Assembly: GCA_043228905.1 (NCBI GenBank)
Contig: JBHGNT010000007.1
Location: 620,001 to 684,000, forward strand
Length of the DNA: 64,000 nt
Direction: 5' to 3'
Source of the DNA: Azolla caroliniana
Lineage: Eukaryota > Polypodiophyta
The notes beneath the pieces were generated by a model, which worked only from the letters and a program-made list of their open reading frames with translations, was not told where the DNA came from and did no database searches. Below, piece after piece: positions 39,087 to 50,246 of the stretch. Every line of letters begins with the position of its first letter. Position 1 is the stretch's first letter. A program made the position numbers and the translations under genes.

Positions 39087-40072
39087 CGCCCCCTCAAGCT
39101 CAAGTGTGAGGCGTCTGAGATCCGCTTTGGCTTTCATCGGCTTCGTGTACTTCTGTCCGGTCTTCGGCCTTTCCGAGGCAATCTCGGTTCCTCCCCCTCA
39201 AGCCAGTGACAAAGGCTTAGTGACAAAGGCTTGTAGTGTGTGGATGAAGGCTGAATGCTCCTACCCATCGTGGGTTACGAGCCACTTTTGTAGAGCTCTC
39301 GGGCTCTTGTTCGACTGCTACCTTCATCGTGAAGGCATAGTGATGGGCCATGTACTTGTTGTAGCCGAGCTGAGTGACATGGTTCTTTGCTCTAGATGAG
39401 CGTCGAGGTTTTTCGCTCACCGATGTGAGCGCCTTCTTTACTCCGGGTGTCCGCATGATGGGTACACCAAACTCACTGTCTAGTGAGGGAGCCGACACAT
39501 CCGAATCACTGTCGTCGGGGTGGTCGACTTCGTATTAGGGCATCTTACCTTTGCCTTTGTTTGTGCTTGGACTTGGCCGCAATGTGCTTGGGTCGTGTGA
39601 AGGCTCGGGTGGTCCACTTCACTTTGTTGTAATTGGACTTCCTTTGAACATGCGCATAAGTCGATCTTCGTCTTCTACACCTTGTTCGGTGTATTCCGGG
39701 TCGAGCGGAGTTGGACTCGAAGCTGTCTCTGGTGCATACCAAGATGCGGACTCATAAAAAACGATGTCTCGACTTACTTGAACTTTTCGAGTCAAGGGGT
39801 TATAGCACTTTTATGCCTTCTTCTCGGATGAGTATCCTATGAGGATACATTCCTCTAACTTCGCGTCGAGCTTCTGTCGTTGTTCATTTGGGATGTGTAC
39901 ATTCACAATGCTTCCGAACACCTTGAGGTGCAACAGGATCGGCTTCCTTCTGATGAGGAGCTCTTATGGAGTTAGCTCATGCACTCCATTAGTGGTGCAC
40001 CGGTTCATAAGATAGACGGCCGTGGATGCCACTTCGGCCCAATAGAAATTCGACATGTACTTCTCATGCATC
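39087..40072 (-). pseudogene. Element G: Copia integrase remnant, internally deleted
   Basis: From 40,072 downward the minus strand reads the integrase C-terminal part (FYWAEVASTAVYLMNRCTT, then LKVFGSI, KLDAKLEECILIGYSS, VSRDIVFYESASWY) and then the linker before reverse transcriptase (YMAHHYAFTMKV...DPRWV) at about 39,400-39,240. Two in-frame stops interrupt it. The reverse transcriptase and RNase H (about 1.5 kb) are missing; the linker runs into a short tail next to the LTR. Cut on the right by insertion of element D. Confidence 0.8.
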
Positions 40073-40266
40073 TGTTGGGAAAATCGGTCTCTCCGGATGG
40101 GATTCAGTGATGATTAAAGAGGACCCGGTGAGAACCGGAAGAGAAGACAGATTTGTAAATATGTCTTCAATAAGCCCATTGAGGCTATATTTGTAAATAG
40201 CCCTAAGTCCATATAACTATAAGTATGACTTAGGGCAATCACTTTAGTGAGAGCGTGTTGTGTGCT
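40073..40266 (+). repeat. Element D: 5' LTR, left piece
   Basis: Starts TGTTGGGAAAATCGG, like the LTR start of element A. Interrupted after 40,266 by element B and resumed at 58,260. Both pieces together give a ~534-bp LTR. Confidence 0.75.
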
Positions 40267-40696
40267 TGTAAAAGAATACGTTGTGCGGAAGCATGTGCGT
40301 AAACACAGAGTACACAGTTCAGAGGAATAAGACAGTTCGGTAAAACATAGAAAAGGAAAATATGGAGATGGAGAGACAGAGAGAGAGAGTAGACAATAGA
40401 AAACTTAGATTCAAAAAATGACACTCTGTTCTGTGTGTGTACATACTTTGTGCTCAGTGAGCACCTTATATACAAGCCCTGACAATCAGGATGACACAAG
40501 TATTGACAGTACTTGAAGCTCATAAATGAGCCACTACACTCACTCCCAAAATTATTCCTTACGAGGAATATCTCTCTAACGGCCTTTCGGTTTACGCACC
40601 GATACGGCCAGGTTGTGCGTACTAACTTACGCGTCCAGTCTACGCACTGGGTTATGCGCCATATTACGCACCCAATGTTGAGCTTGTCACTCAACA
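40267..40696 (-). repeat. Element B: 3' LTR
   Basis: 430 bp, TGTTGAGTGACAAGC to CTTTTACA on the minus strand. Contains a row of hairpins around a TATATAAG box (see findings). Confidence 0.88.
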
Positions 40697-41478
40697 CTCC
40701 CCCTCAAGCTCAACTTGAGGTTCCTCTTGCTTCACTAGATCTACGCTCCGGTTCCTTTTGGCTTCACGCCTCGCTCGCGCTCCTCCCTTTCGATTCCGCG
40801 CACCTCGACCCTTTTGGTCGGCTTGTCTGCCCATTTGGCCCTACTCAACTCCCTTGTTGTCGCGGTGTCGCGGTGTCCTTCGCCGCCCTTTTCTCCGCAT
40901 GGCCTTCAGTTGATTCGGCGTATCCAAATCGAACATTCCGATTGAATCGAACACTTCCGATTCAATTCTGCTTTGATTTGAATTGGCTGTCTCCAATTCG
41001 TCTTTAGTCTTTAGGCCTTTGACTACATCAGACCACGTCTTGGTCTTGGCCTTTACGCCCTTCTTGGCTATATCTCCCCCTGATTTGGCTATCCTCGGCT
41101 CTTCCTTATGCTTACGGTCCTTGCTTCTGTCTTCGGCTTCTTCAGCCGGTTCGAAGTCAAATTCTCCATTCGACTCCGCATCTCGGTCACTTCTGCCGTG
41201 ATGCTTACCTTCGCTCCTTTCACGCTCTTGTTCCTATTTGTCTTCCCTTCTCCCCCTCAAGTTCAGCGTGTCGAGGTGACGCAACCCAAGCGCACCCGAG
41301 AAATGTCGTAACTTGTCAAGGCTAAGAGGTTTTGTGAAGATGTCAGCAATCTCCCGATCAGTCGAAACATGCACCAATTCGACTTCTCTTGAAAGGACCC
41401 GCTCGTGGACAAAATGGTAATGCACCTCAATGTGCTTGGTCCGGGCGTGGAACACGGGGTTCTTTGCAAGGTGGATAC
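40697..41478 (-). pseudogene. Element B: RNase H end plus in-frame basic pol extension
   Basis: Minus-strand frame continues the RNase H/Copia tail (HLAKNPVFHARTKHIEVHYH ... ADIFTKPLSLDKLRHF) and then passes LNLRGRRED at a first polypurine string (41,250-41,261). After a TAG it stays in the same frame through a charged region, the segment KTKTWSDVVKGLKTKDE, a second TAG, and a Lys/Arg-rich tail ending VELEGEC followed by TGA. That last stop is formed by the first bases of the LTR. The final codons cover the second polypurine tract (40,697-40,708). Confidence 0.8.
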
Positions 41479-41984
41479 TGTTGAGAACTCGACGTTCTTT
41501 ATGTCCGACGCTCGGCCACAACCGAGATTCTTTCCACACACAGAAAAAACAGGTAATGAAACGCGACACAAAGGAGGAGAAATGGTACACAGGAGGTATA
41601 CGTGGAAAACCCCAAAATAGGGGAAAAAACCACGGCAGCCCACAAGCTGCAAACTGTCACTATGCAGAAATATACAACAGTGAGATCACTGAGGCGACGA
41701 CCTCGTGCTGTCAGATCTTCGCCACAGGCGGTGGTTACAACAGAGGCTACGACCTCGTCTCTCTCTCTCTCTGTACAGTTACGCGCTCTGATCTCTTCTT
41801 GCACCAACAACGAAGGATAATCACAAAACAACAACTACACACACCCAAAAAAAACTATAAGTTTGCCCTAAGTCATATTTATACTAATATGACTTTTCGG
41901 CTATTTACAAGTGTAGCCTCGATGGGCTCCATCCGACTCTCCGCAGTCGGGTACTCCTCATCCGGAGGGACCTGTCTTCCAACA
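41479..41984 (-). repeat. Element A: 3' LTR
   Basis: 506 bp, TGTTGGAAGACAGG to TTCTCAACA on the minus strand. Polypurine tract AAGGGGGAGTT abuts at 41,985-41,995. Confidence 0.93.
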
Positions 41985-41994
41985 AACTCCCCCT

Positions 41995-44900
41995 TCACTC
42001 CGGCATAGGGAGTCTTTCCAGCCCGATCCTCTTCCGGCATGCGTCCAGCTTGTCGGGTGTCAGCACTTTGGTCAGCATATCTGACCCGTTCTCGGCCGTG
42101 TGGATCTTCGACAATGCGAACTCCTGGTCATCTACCCTTTCCCGGGTCCAATGATACCTCCGCTGGATATGCTTCGTCCGGGAATGGTAGGCCGCATTCT
42201 TAGCAAGGTGGATGGCACTTTGACTGTCGCAGTAGAGTCGGTATTCCTCTTGCCGGATACCGAGCTCCCCGATGAAGTCCTTCATCCATAATATTTCCTT
42301 GCCGGCTTCCACAGCCGCCATGTACTCCGCCTCTGTGGTTGACAATGCAACCGTCTTCTGCAGCCTCGACTGCCACGAGACAGCTCCCCCTGCATATGTC
42401 ATCACATACCCGGATGTAGACCGGCTGGTATCCACATCAGCCGACATGTCCGAATCGGTGAAACCGTCCAGTTGAGGTTTTCCGGTGCCGAATCGGAGAC
42501 ACATATTTGAAGTGCCCTTCAAATACCAGAGTATCCATTTGACCGCGTTCCAATGCTCCTTGCCGGGATTGCTCATAAACCGGCTCACCACTCCGACTGC
42601 GTATCCAATGTCCGGTCGGGTACAAACCATTGCGTACATCAAGCTCCCGACGGCAGAGGCATATGGAATCTTCATCATATCTGCCTTCTCTCCCTTTGTC
42701 TTCGGGCTTTGCTTGCCGGACAACTTGCAGTTTGCCGGAAGTGTCGATCCGACCGGTTTTGCGTCTGACATGTTGAACCGGTGAAGCACCTTTGTCACAT
42801 ACTTCTCCTGTGACAGCCATAGTTGCTTCACTGACCGGTCCCGAATGATGTGCATCCCCAACATCTGTCTTGCCGGACCCAGGTCTTTCATTGAGAAGGT
42901 CCAGTTGAGAGCCTTCTTCAGCATCCGTATTTTGCCTTTGTCTCGTCCGACGATCAGCATGTCATCCACGTACAGGAGGAGTATCAGGAAGTCCCCTCCT
43001 TCGAACTTCTTCACAAACACGCAGTGATCGGCCTGCGTCTTGTGGTACCCTTGATCGGTCATGAAGGAGTCGAACTTCCGATACCATTGCCGGGGAGCCT
43101 GCTTCAGTCCGTACAGGCTCTTCTTCAACCGGCATACCAGGTGCTCCTTCCCTTTCTCCACAAATCCTTCCGGTTGCTGCATGTAGATTTCCTCTTCAAG
43201 GTCGCCGTGGAGGAATGCCGTCTTCACGTCCAGCTGCTCTACCTCGAGATCCATGCTTGCTGCTATACTTAGCACCGACCGGATGGAGGTCATCTTTACT
43301 ACCGGGGCGAATATTTCGTCGAAGTCCACGCCCTTCTTCTGCTGGAACCCCTTCACCACAATCCTGGCTTTGTATCTCGGGGGGTTGCCGGCATCTCCCG
43401 GTTTCAACTTGAACACCCACTTGTTTCGGAGTGCCCGCTTTTCTTTCGGCAGCTCCACCAATTCGTACGTATGGTTCTCATGCAGGGAATCCATCTCATC
43501 CTGCATGGCACTTAACCATTTTCGGCTGTGGGTGTCTTCCTTCGCTTCTTCGAAGCTTTCCGGCTCCCCCTCATCGGTTAGCAGGACATGCTCTGCATCC
43601 GGAAATCTCCGGGGCGCCCTTCTCTCTCTGAGAGGGTATCTACGCCTTCGGGCTTCGGTAATCGGTTCCTCCATTTGCTCTTCATCCGAATCCGATTTGG
43701 GATCTTGACCGGTTCCGGTCTCAGCTTCCTCTACTTCTTCTTCTGCCGGTTCGGTATCCTCACCGAAACCGGCTGGTTCCTCGAGTGCTAACCGGTCTCT
43801 TGCCGGTTGGGTCTGCTCATTGTAGAGTCTATCCTTACCGGTCGACTCGGAGTTCACTATCTTCTTCTCCGACTCCCAGTCGGCGAGCGTCTTGTCCTCC
43901 ATGAAGATAATATCTCGACTCCGGAATATCTTCTTGTCGACCGGGTCCCACACTCGGTAGCCGAACTCATCGTCACCGTAACCGAGGAATATGCATGGCC
44001 GGGTCTTTGGATCTAGCTTTCCTCTCCGGTCCTTTGCTACATGCACGTACGCGAGACACCCGAACACCCTTAGATGCCGGTAGGACACTTCCTTACCGGT
44101 CCATACTCTCTGTGGCGTGTCTCCGTCCAGGGGTACTGAGGGTGATCTGTTTATCACATATGTCGCCGTCGACAGTGCCTCAGCCCAAAACTTCTTGGGT
44201 AGCTTTGCATGCGCTAGCATACTCCGGACCCTCTCCATTATGGTCCGGTTCATCCTCTCGGCCAGTCCGTTTTGTTCCGGCGTCTTCGGCACGGTAAATT
44301 CGAGCCGGATTCCCTTCGAGCGGCAGTACTCCTCGAACTGCCCCCAGTACTCACCTCCGTTATCTGCTCGAACCGCCTTCAGCTTCCGGCCGGTTTCTCT
44401 TTCCACTCTCGCGTGGAGCTCTTTGAAGACGGATAACACCTGATCCTTCGTCTTCAGCGGTGTGGCCCACAGCTTCCGGCTGTGGTCATCTATGAACGTC
44501 ACGAAGTACTGCGCTCCGGCATGTGACTTCGTGTCTACTTGACAAACATCCGTATGCACCAACTCCAGTGGTGCATTACGTCTCATCGGTGGCCTTGGTC
44601 GGAAGGAGGTCCGGTTCTGCTTACCGGCCAGACAATCAGTGCACTTCTCTAAATGCACGTTCTTCACTGGGATGAGGTTGTCGTCTGCAAGCCTCTTCAT
44701 CCCCTTCTCACTCATGTGACATAGCCTCTTGTGCCACAGCTCACCGGCAGTGTCGGAAGCCACGTTCACTTCTTCCGGACATAACCGGGCATTCATCAGG
44801 TACAGTGTGTTTACCTTCCGGGCCCGAGCCACAATCAGGCTCCCTTTGCTGAACTTCATGACACCGTTCCGGATGCTACCCGTGTAGCCTTCATCATCTA

Positions 44901-46053
44901 GCCGACCGGCTGATATCAGGTTCAGACGAACTTCCGGAACGTGTCGGACATCTTTCAACAACAACTTGCATCCGGTTGGTGTTGTCAGCCACACGTCTCC
45001 TATGCCGACAATTCGGCATGTTCCTTCATTCCCCATCCGGACACAGCCGTGATCACCGGCTGAGTAGGATGAGAAGCATTTCCGGTCCGGGGTAAGGTGG
45101 AACGACGCTCCGGAATCTACCACCCAGGTCATCTCATCGCCGGCATGGTTTATCTCACTCTCCTCGGTGATGAGCATCAACTCCTCTTCACTTGCCGCAA
45201 TTGCCATCGTTCCCTTTCGGTCCGGCCCCCTCCGGTCTTTACCGTTCCGGTTTGTACCGTTCCGGTTCGGGGTTTGCTTCGAATCGGTACCGTCGGTTTC
45301 CTTGTCTTTACGGAAATGCCGACAGTTCTTTTGGAAGTGTCCCGGCTTGCCGCAATAGAAGCAAGTAGGCCTCCCCCTTGACTTTGATCGTGTCCCCGAC
45401 TTCTCCCGGTTCTGGGGACTACGATTTCTATGTCTTCCGCGTTCCGATTCGGTAAGGAGCGCTTTGGAGTCGGAGCTCGTATCTTTGTCTTTCCGACGAG
45501 CCTCCTCATCTAGCAAGCTCGACTTTACTCTTGCTAGGGATAACCGTTTTCCTTCCGGCCCGGCGTTGCCCAAAGTAACAACCAACGTCTCCCAGCTATC
45601 CGGGAGGGAACCGAGCAGGAGTAGCGCTAGGACCTCATCGGCAAGAGGTACTTCCAATGACGTTGCCTGGTGAATCAGCCCCTGGAAGGCATTCATATGC
45701 TCCGCCATGCTGGAGCCATCTTGGTACCGGAGTCTTACAAGCTTCCGGAATACCGACGCCTGATTGACAGCATTTTTGTTCTGGAACATCATGCCGATCT
45801 TCTCCCAGAGCTCATGAGCCTTGCTCTCTTCATTGAAGTTGTTGTACAGGCTCATGTCGATGAAGCACCGTATGTACGCCGTTGTCTTCATGTGCATCAC
45901 CTCCCATATCGCGGCGTCGATTTTGTCCGGTCTCTTGTCCCCGAACTGAACCGGCAGCCAGAGGTCTTTAACCACGAGCATGTCCCTCATCTTCGACTTC
46001 CACACTGAATAGTTGGAGCCGGTGAGCTACATGCCGCCAAACGATTCGTCCAT
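41995..46053 (-). CDS. Element A: Copia gag-pol polyprotein with an early nonsense codon
   Basis: From GTG 46,005 to TGA 41,995 the frame is open for 1,336 residues. In order: gag (1-200), zinc knuckle CFYCGKPGHFQKNC (215), protease WVVDSGAS (about 296), pre-integrase LWHKRLCH (423), integrase with Asp 486, Asp 548 and Glu near 584, reverse transcriptase with LDVKTAFLHGD and YVDD (1012-1015), RNase H with STTEAEY and CDSQSA. All catalytic residues look present. The natural ATG is 46,053 (MDESFGGM), but codon 9 is TAG (46,027-46,029). The related element D reads GGMFKLTG where A reads GGM-stop-LTG, so loss of three bases made the stop. Translation would need readthrough or another start. Confidence 0.9.
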
Positions 46054-46069
46054 TTTCTGTGTCGATTTC

Positions 46070-46081
46070 GCTCTGATACCA
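46070..46081 (-). other. Element A: primer binding site
   Basis: TGGTATCAGAGC on the minus strand, two bases inside the 5' LTR; complementary to the 3' end of initiator Met tRNA, the standard Copia primer. Confidence 0.92.
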
Positions 46082-46083
46082 CT

Positions 46084-46366
46084 TGTTGAGAACTCGGCGT
46101 TCTTTATGTCCGACGCTCGGCCACAACCGAGATTCTTTCCACACACAGAAAAAATAGGTAATGAAACGCGACACAAAGGAGGAGAAATGGTACACAGGAG
46201 GTATACGTGGAAAACCCCAAAATAGGGGAAAAAACCACGGCAGCCCACAAGCTGCAAACTGTCACTATGCAGAAATATACAACAGTGAGATCACTGAGGC
46301 GACGACCTCGTGCTCTCAGATCTTCGCCACAGGCGGCGGTTACAACAGAGGCTACGACCTCGTCTC

Positions 46367-46424
<58 letters not shown>

Positions 46425-46687
46425 CAGTTACGCGCTCTGATCTCTTCTTGCACCAACAACGAAGGATAATCACAAAACGACAACTACACACACCCAAAAA
46501 AAACTATAAGTTTGCCCTAAGTCATATTTATACTAATATGACTTTTCGGCTATTTACAAGTGTAGCCTCGATGGGCTCCATCCGACTCTCCGTAGTCGGG
46601 TACTCCTCATCCGGTTCATACCGGGCCTACACCATCCGACTCTCCGCAGTCGGGTACTCCTCATCCGAAGGGACCTGTCTTCCAACA
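46084..46687 (-). repeat. Element A: 5' LTR
   Basis: 604 bp. Longer than its 3' partner because of an expanded (CT)n run (about 46,361-46,421) and an extra ~53-bp copy of the segment CGACTCTCCGCAGTCGGGTA near the U3 end. Otherwise about seven substitutions from the 3' LTR by eye. Confidence 0.92.
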
Positions 46688-49502
46688 GATACTGCTGAGG
46701 TTGTCACAAAAGATTGTTGTCGGATCAGACACCTCTACCTGCAGATCCCGTAATAGCCGTTTTAGCCAAATGACTTTGCATGTAGCGACAGTTGCCCCTC
46801 GATACTCGGCCTCTGTGCTCGACAATGCTACTGTTGGCTGCTTCTTGCTGCTCAATGTGATCGCCGCACTTCCTAACGAGAAGGTGTATCCGGATGTGGA
46901 TCGATGATCGTTGGCGTTTCCGGCCCAATCGACATCCATGTAGCCGACTAATTATTCGGCTACGCCTGCCCGATATATCAACGCCATGTCTTTCGTGCCG
47001 CTGACATAACACAGTATCCGTTGCGCGCACTGAAAGTGTTCGGCCGTAGGTTACGACATGAATTGATTGATAAGGCCAACTGGATAACTAAGATCCGACC
47101 GAGTAATCGTCAGATAGATAAGGCTTCTGACAATCTGTCGGAACCGTGTCGGGTCGCATGCCTTTCTCGAATCTCGGCGAAGCTTTGCGTTTCTATCTAG
47201 AGGGGTCGAGATGGACTTACAGTTTGCCATCCCGAACTTGAAGACCATATTCAGCGCGTAATGATGCTGGCTGATCAATAGGCCTTCGGGGATACAGATC
47301 ACTTCGATCCCGAGGAAGTAATGAAGGTCTCCGAGATCCTTCATTCCAAACGCTGTCGCAAGCTGAGACTTCACGCGGCAGATTTCGTTCAGGTCGGCAC
47401 CGGCGATGACTAAATCATCAACATATAATAGGAGACTAACCGGTTCGTGTTGATCTTGCCGAACAAATAGAGAAGAGTCCGATTTCGACGCGCGAAATCC
47501 ATCCTACGCAACTGTTGCGTAATCTTTGCGTTCCAAGCTCGTGGGGCTTGCTTTAGTCCGTAGAGGGACTTCTTCAATCGGCAAACTGCCGAGGTGTTTT
47601 GTTCGGATAGAAATCTGGGGGGCTGTACCATGTACACCTGCTCCTCAATATCACCTTGTAGGAACACGTTCTTTACATCCATCTGATGTAGGTGCCACCC
47701 CTTCGCCGCAGCTACCGTAAGCAAAACACGGATGGTCTTCATCTTTGCGACCGGCGCAAACATCTCATCGTAGTTGATGCCGTGTTGTTGCGCGTAGCCT
47801 TTTGCTACTAAACGGGCCTTGTAACGGTTGATAGAGCCATTGGTGTTGTATTTCACTTTATACACCCATCTGCATCCAATGGGCTTTACACCCTTCGGTG
47901 CGTCAACCAGGTCCCATGTCTCGTTCTGCGTTAAGGCGCGCATCTCTTCCTCCATTGCGGCACGCTAGTTCGCGTCTTTCGCCGCTTTTGCGTAGCTCTC
48001 CGGGTCACGCACTTCCGCCACTCGCATCATATACGCGTAATGGTGCGCCATGTACTCATTATACCCGTATCTCTTTACGGGGTTCTTCTAGTGGGTAGAT
48101 TAGCGTAATTCGTGATTACCCGATTTCGTGACCTTTTCGGTCGATTTCGACCTCTTCCGTGGAGGTTTCTTTATGATCAACTCAATGTTAGATTCACTTT
48201 GAATTGACTCGACGTTGCCGAAATCATACTACGGCATTTTCTTCTTGCCCTTCTCCATGCGCGTAAACCGTCTCCTTGATTCTTTACGCAGGGACATCAT
48301 GACTGAGTCTCCACTACTTGCCGTCTCATCATCTGGTTGGCCATCTCAGCTCAACCCTTCATTCGGCCCGCTTAGCCGAAATGAGATCAGACTCTCTCTT
48401 AGAGCTCTGACGTCCTCATCATGTGGAGGCATTTCAGCCTCGTTGATCTCTTCTTCAGAAATCGGAATGGAGTCATGAGGTTCTGGAGGAGAAGGCAGAT
48501 ACCATGAAGCGGACTCGTCGAACACAACGTCGCGGCTTATGCGTACTTCCTTTGTTCGAGGGTTATAACACTTATACCCTTTCTGCTCATCGGAATAGCC
48601 TACCAAGTTACATTTCTCGGCTTTGGCATCCAGTTTCCTCTTCTCCTTCGGCATGTGCACATACGCGATGCTGCCGAAAATCCTCAAGTGTGCCAAGTTC
48701 GGCTTCTTTCTGAAATACAACTCATGTCGCGACACTCCTCCATTAGTAGAAGTCCGATTCTGCAGGTAGACAACCGTCTTCATGGCTTCGGCCCAATAGA
48801 ATTTCGGCATATGCTTCTCTTCAAGCATTGTCATGGCCGCTTCCTCAATCGTCTGATTCTTCCGCTCGGCTATGTCGTTCTGCTCCGGTGAATATCTACA
48901 CGAGAATTCATGTCGAATTCCCTCCTTCTGTAGATAACTTGTGAACTGGTCAGAGAAGTACTCCTTCCCACCATTGGACCGTAGGCATTTGATCTTACGC
49001 CCTGTTTCCCTTTCAGCAAGGCTCTTCACCTTCAGGAAACATGAGAAGACTCCACTCTTCTTCGTGATTGTGCATACCCACGTGTGCCGAGTGAAGTCGT
49101 CGATGAAGGTTACAAAGTAACGGCTTCCACCAAGACTCACGTTCTGTGCTGGACCCCACACATCTGAATGGATCAAATCCAACGGACTTTGACTAGGATT
49201 ACGCTCACAGGGGAATGGAAGTTGGTGATGTTTTCCCATCTGACAGGCTTCGCAGACTTGGGCATTACGGCCCTGAAATTTCGGCAATCCGAATACGATG
49301 TTCCTCGTCTGCATTTCATGAAGCATGGGAAATTTACGTGGCCGAACCGCTTGTGCCACAGGTCGATGTCCGATTCGACCTTTTTTCCTTTCGCGTACAA
49401 CGCGGTTCCGGCTTGATTAGTGTCGAGGATAAACATCCTCCCTTCACGGTGCCCTTGCGCGATTACTTTGCCTTCCTCTTCTATGAAGCAGCCGAGATGC
49501 GT
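46688..49502 (-). pseudogene. Element B: integrase, reverse transcriptase and RNase H
   Basis: Minus strand from 49,502: pre-integrase (HLGCFIEEEGKVIAQG, DLWHKRFGHV), integrase (LIHSDVWGPAQN, FVTFIDDFTRH, AERKNQTIEEAAMTM), then linker (YMAHHYAY), reverse transcriptase (YKARLVAKGYAQQHG, MDVKNVFLQGDIEEQVY, LKKSLYGLKQAPRAW) and RNase H ([38 protein letters not shown]). The integrase block is open for 337 residues (49,359-48,346), but the second Asp motif reads LRSNGGKEYF instead of the usual DNGGEYF. Stops and shifts around 48,340-47,960 and 47,410-47,370 break the rest. Cut at 46,688 by element A and at 49,502 by element C. Confidence 0.88.
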
Positions 49503-50206
49503 TGTCGTAGTTTATTCCACACACTACGTGAAAACCATAAAATAATATATCCGATTTTAGATACATATAAATAGATAAATAATATATCAAAAGAATTTAT
49601 CGCGTGCATAGGGCAAGAGTCAAACCATGCACCTCCACGTAGATAAACCCCAACTTTACCATTGTAATAACTTATCTTTAGTGTTATAAATATAGATTTA
49701 ATACGTATAAGACCTTTATTTACACATACCTTTATTAAAAGGTAAAAATCATGTATTCTTTAGAGTGTGAATATTTTATTTACACGTGACATTAAAAGTG
49801 ACTCATGCACATCTAGCGTGCGTGAGCCCTATATTTAGGAAATGACAAAGCATCACATGCACATTTAGTGTGCATGGACACTTTAGGTGAAAAAGCATGA
49901 AGCCATGCTTAGCCTCTTCCATCTTTATATAAAGAGGAGAGAAATATGTATATGGTTGTTGATTAATATACAAGGATTGATCAATCTAATATATTCGTGG
50001 GATTCACGAATTTTGCCATCTAATTGCTCTTATAATCTAAATATTGTTTTAATTACACTAAACTCGTGGGATTCATGAGATTGCTATCTTACTTCTCTTT
50101 CCACTATTCATAACTAGCCTTAAGTTGTATTCCTCTTCCTCCTAGTCAAAAACCTCAGCGGTTCCCACCCGACTCACGCAACGATCCGGAGCCGAAGGGC
50201 ACGACA
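49503..50206 (+). repeat. Element C: 5' LTR
   Basis: TGTCGTAGT to ACGACA. TATATAAAG at 49,926-49,934 is a good core promoter. Two palindromes lie upstream (49,807-49,821; 49,858-49,874) and two downstream (49,995-50,009; 50,063-50,079). Confidence 0.93.
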
Positions 50207-50210
50207 CAGT

Positions 50211-50226
50211 TGGTGAACCCGACGTG
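50211..50226 (+). other. Element C: primer binding site
   Basis: TGGTGAACCCGACGTG follows the 5' LTR by four bases; the TGG start fits pairing to a tRNA CCA end. The tRNA species was not determined. Confidence 0.7.
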
Positions 50227-50246
50227 AAACACCGGGTGGCAAGGAG

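Larger units (their letters stand above)
41479..46687 (-). mobile_element. Element A: nearly intact Copia retrotransposon inside B
   Basis: 3' LTR 41,479-41,984, 5' LTR 46,084-46,687, and a perfect 5-bp target duplication GATAC at 41,474-41,478 and 46,688-46,692. The insertion splits the RNase H of B between DNLSS and IHLAKNP. It has a canonical primer site and polypurine tract, and one 1,336-residue open frame. Internal LTR substitutions are few, so it is among the younger elements here. Confidence 0.95.

Noticed and set aside
41234-41590. A minus-strand frame joining LTR sequence to a Copia RNase H tail
   Set aside because: It reads from the LTR of element A into the interrupted RNase H of element B; the fusion is an accident of insertion.
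42100-46008. Many plus-strand frames of 60-150 residues across element A
   Set aside because: They are antisense to the intact polyprotein and reflect its codon composition.
49887-50078. A 60-76 residue frame present in both Gypsy LTRs
   Set aside because: No known motif; identical only because the LTRs are near-identical. Chance frame.
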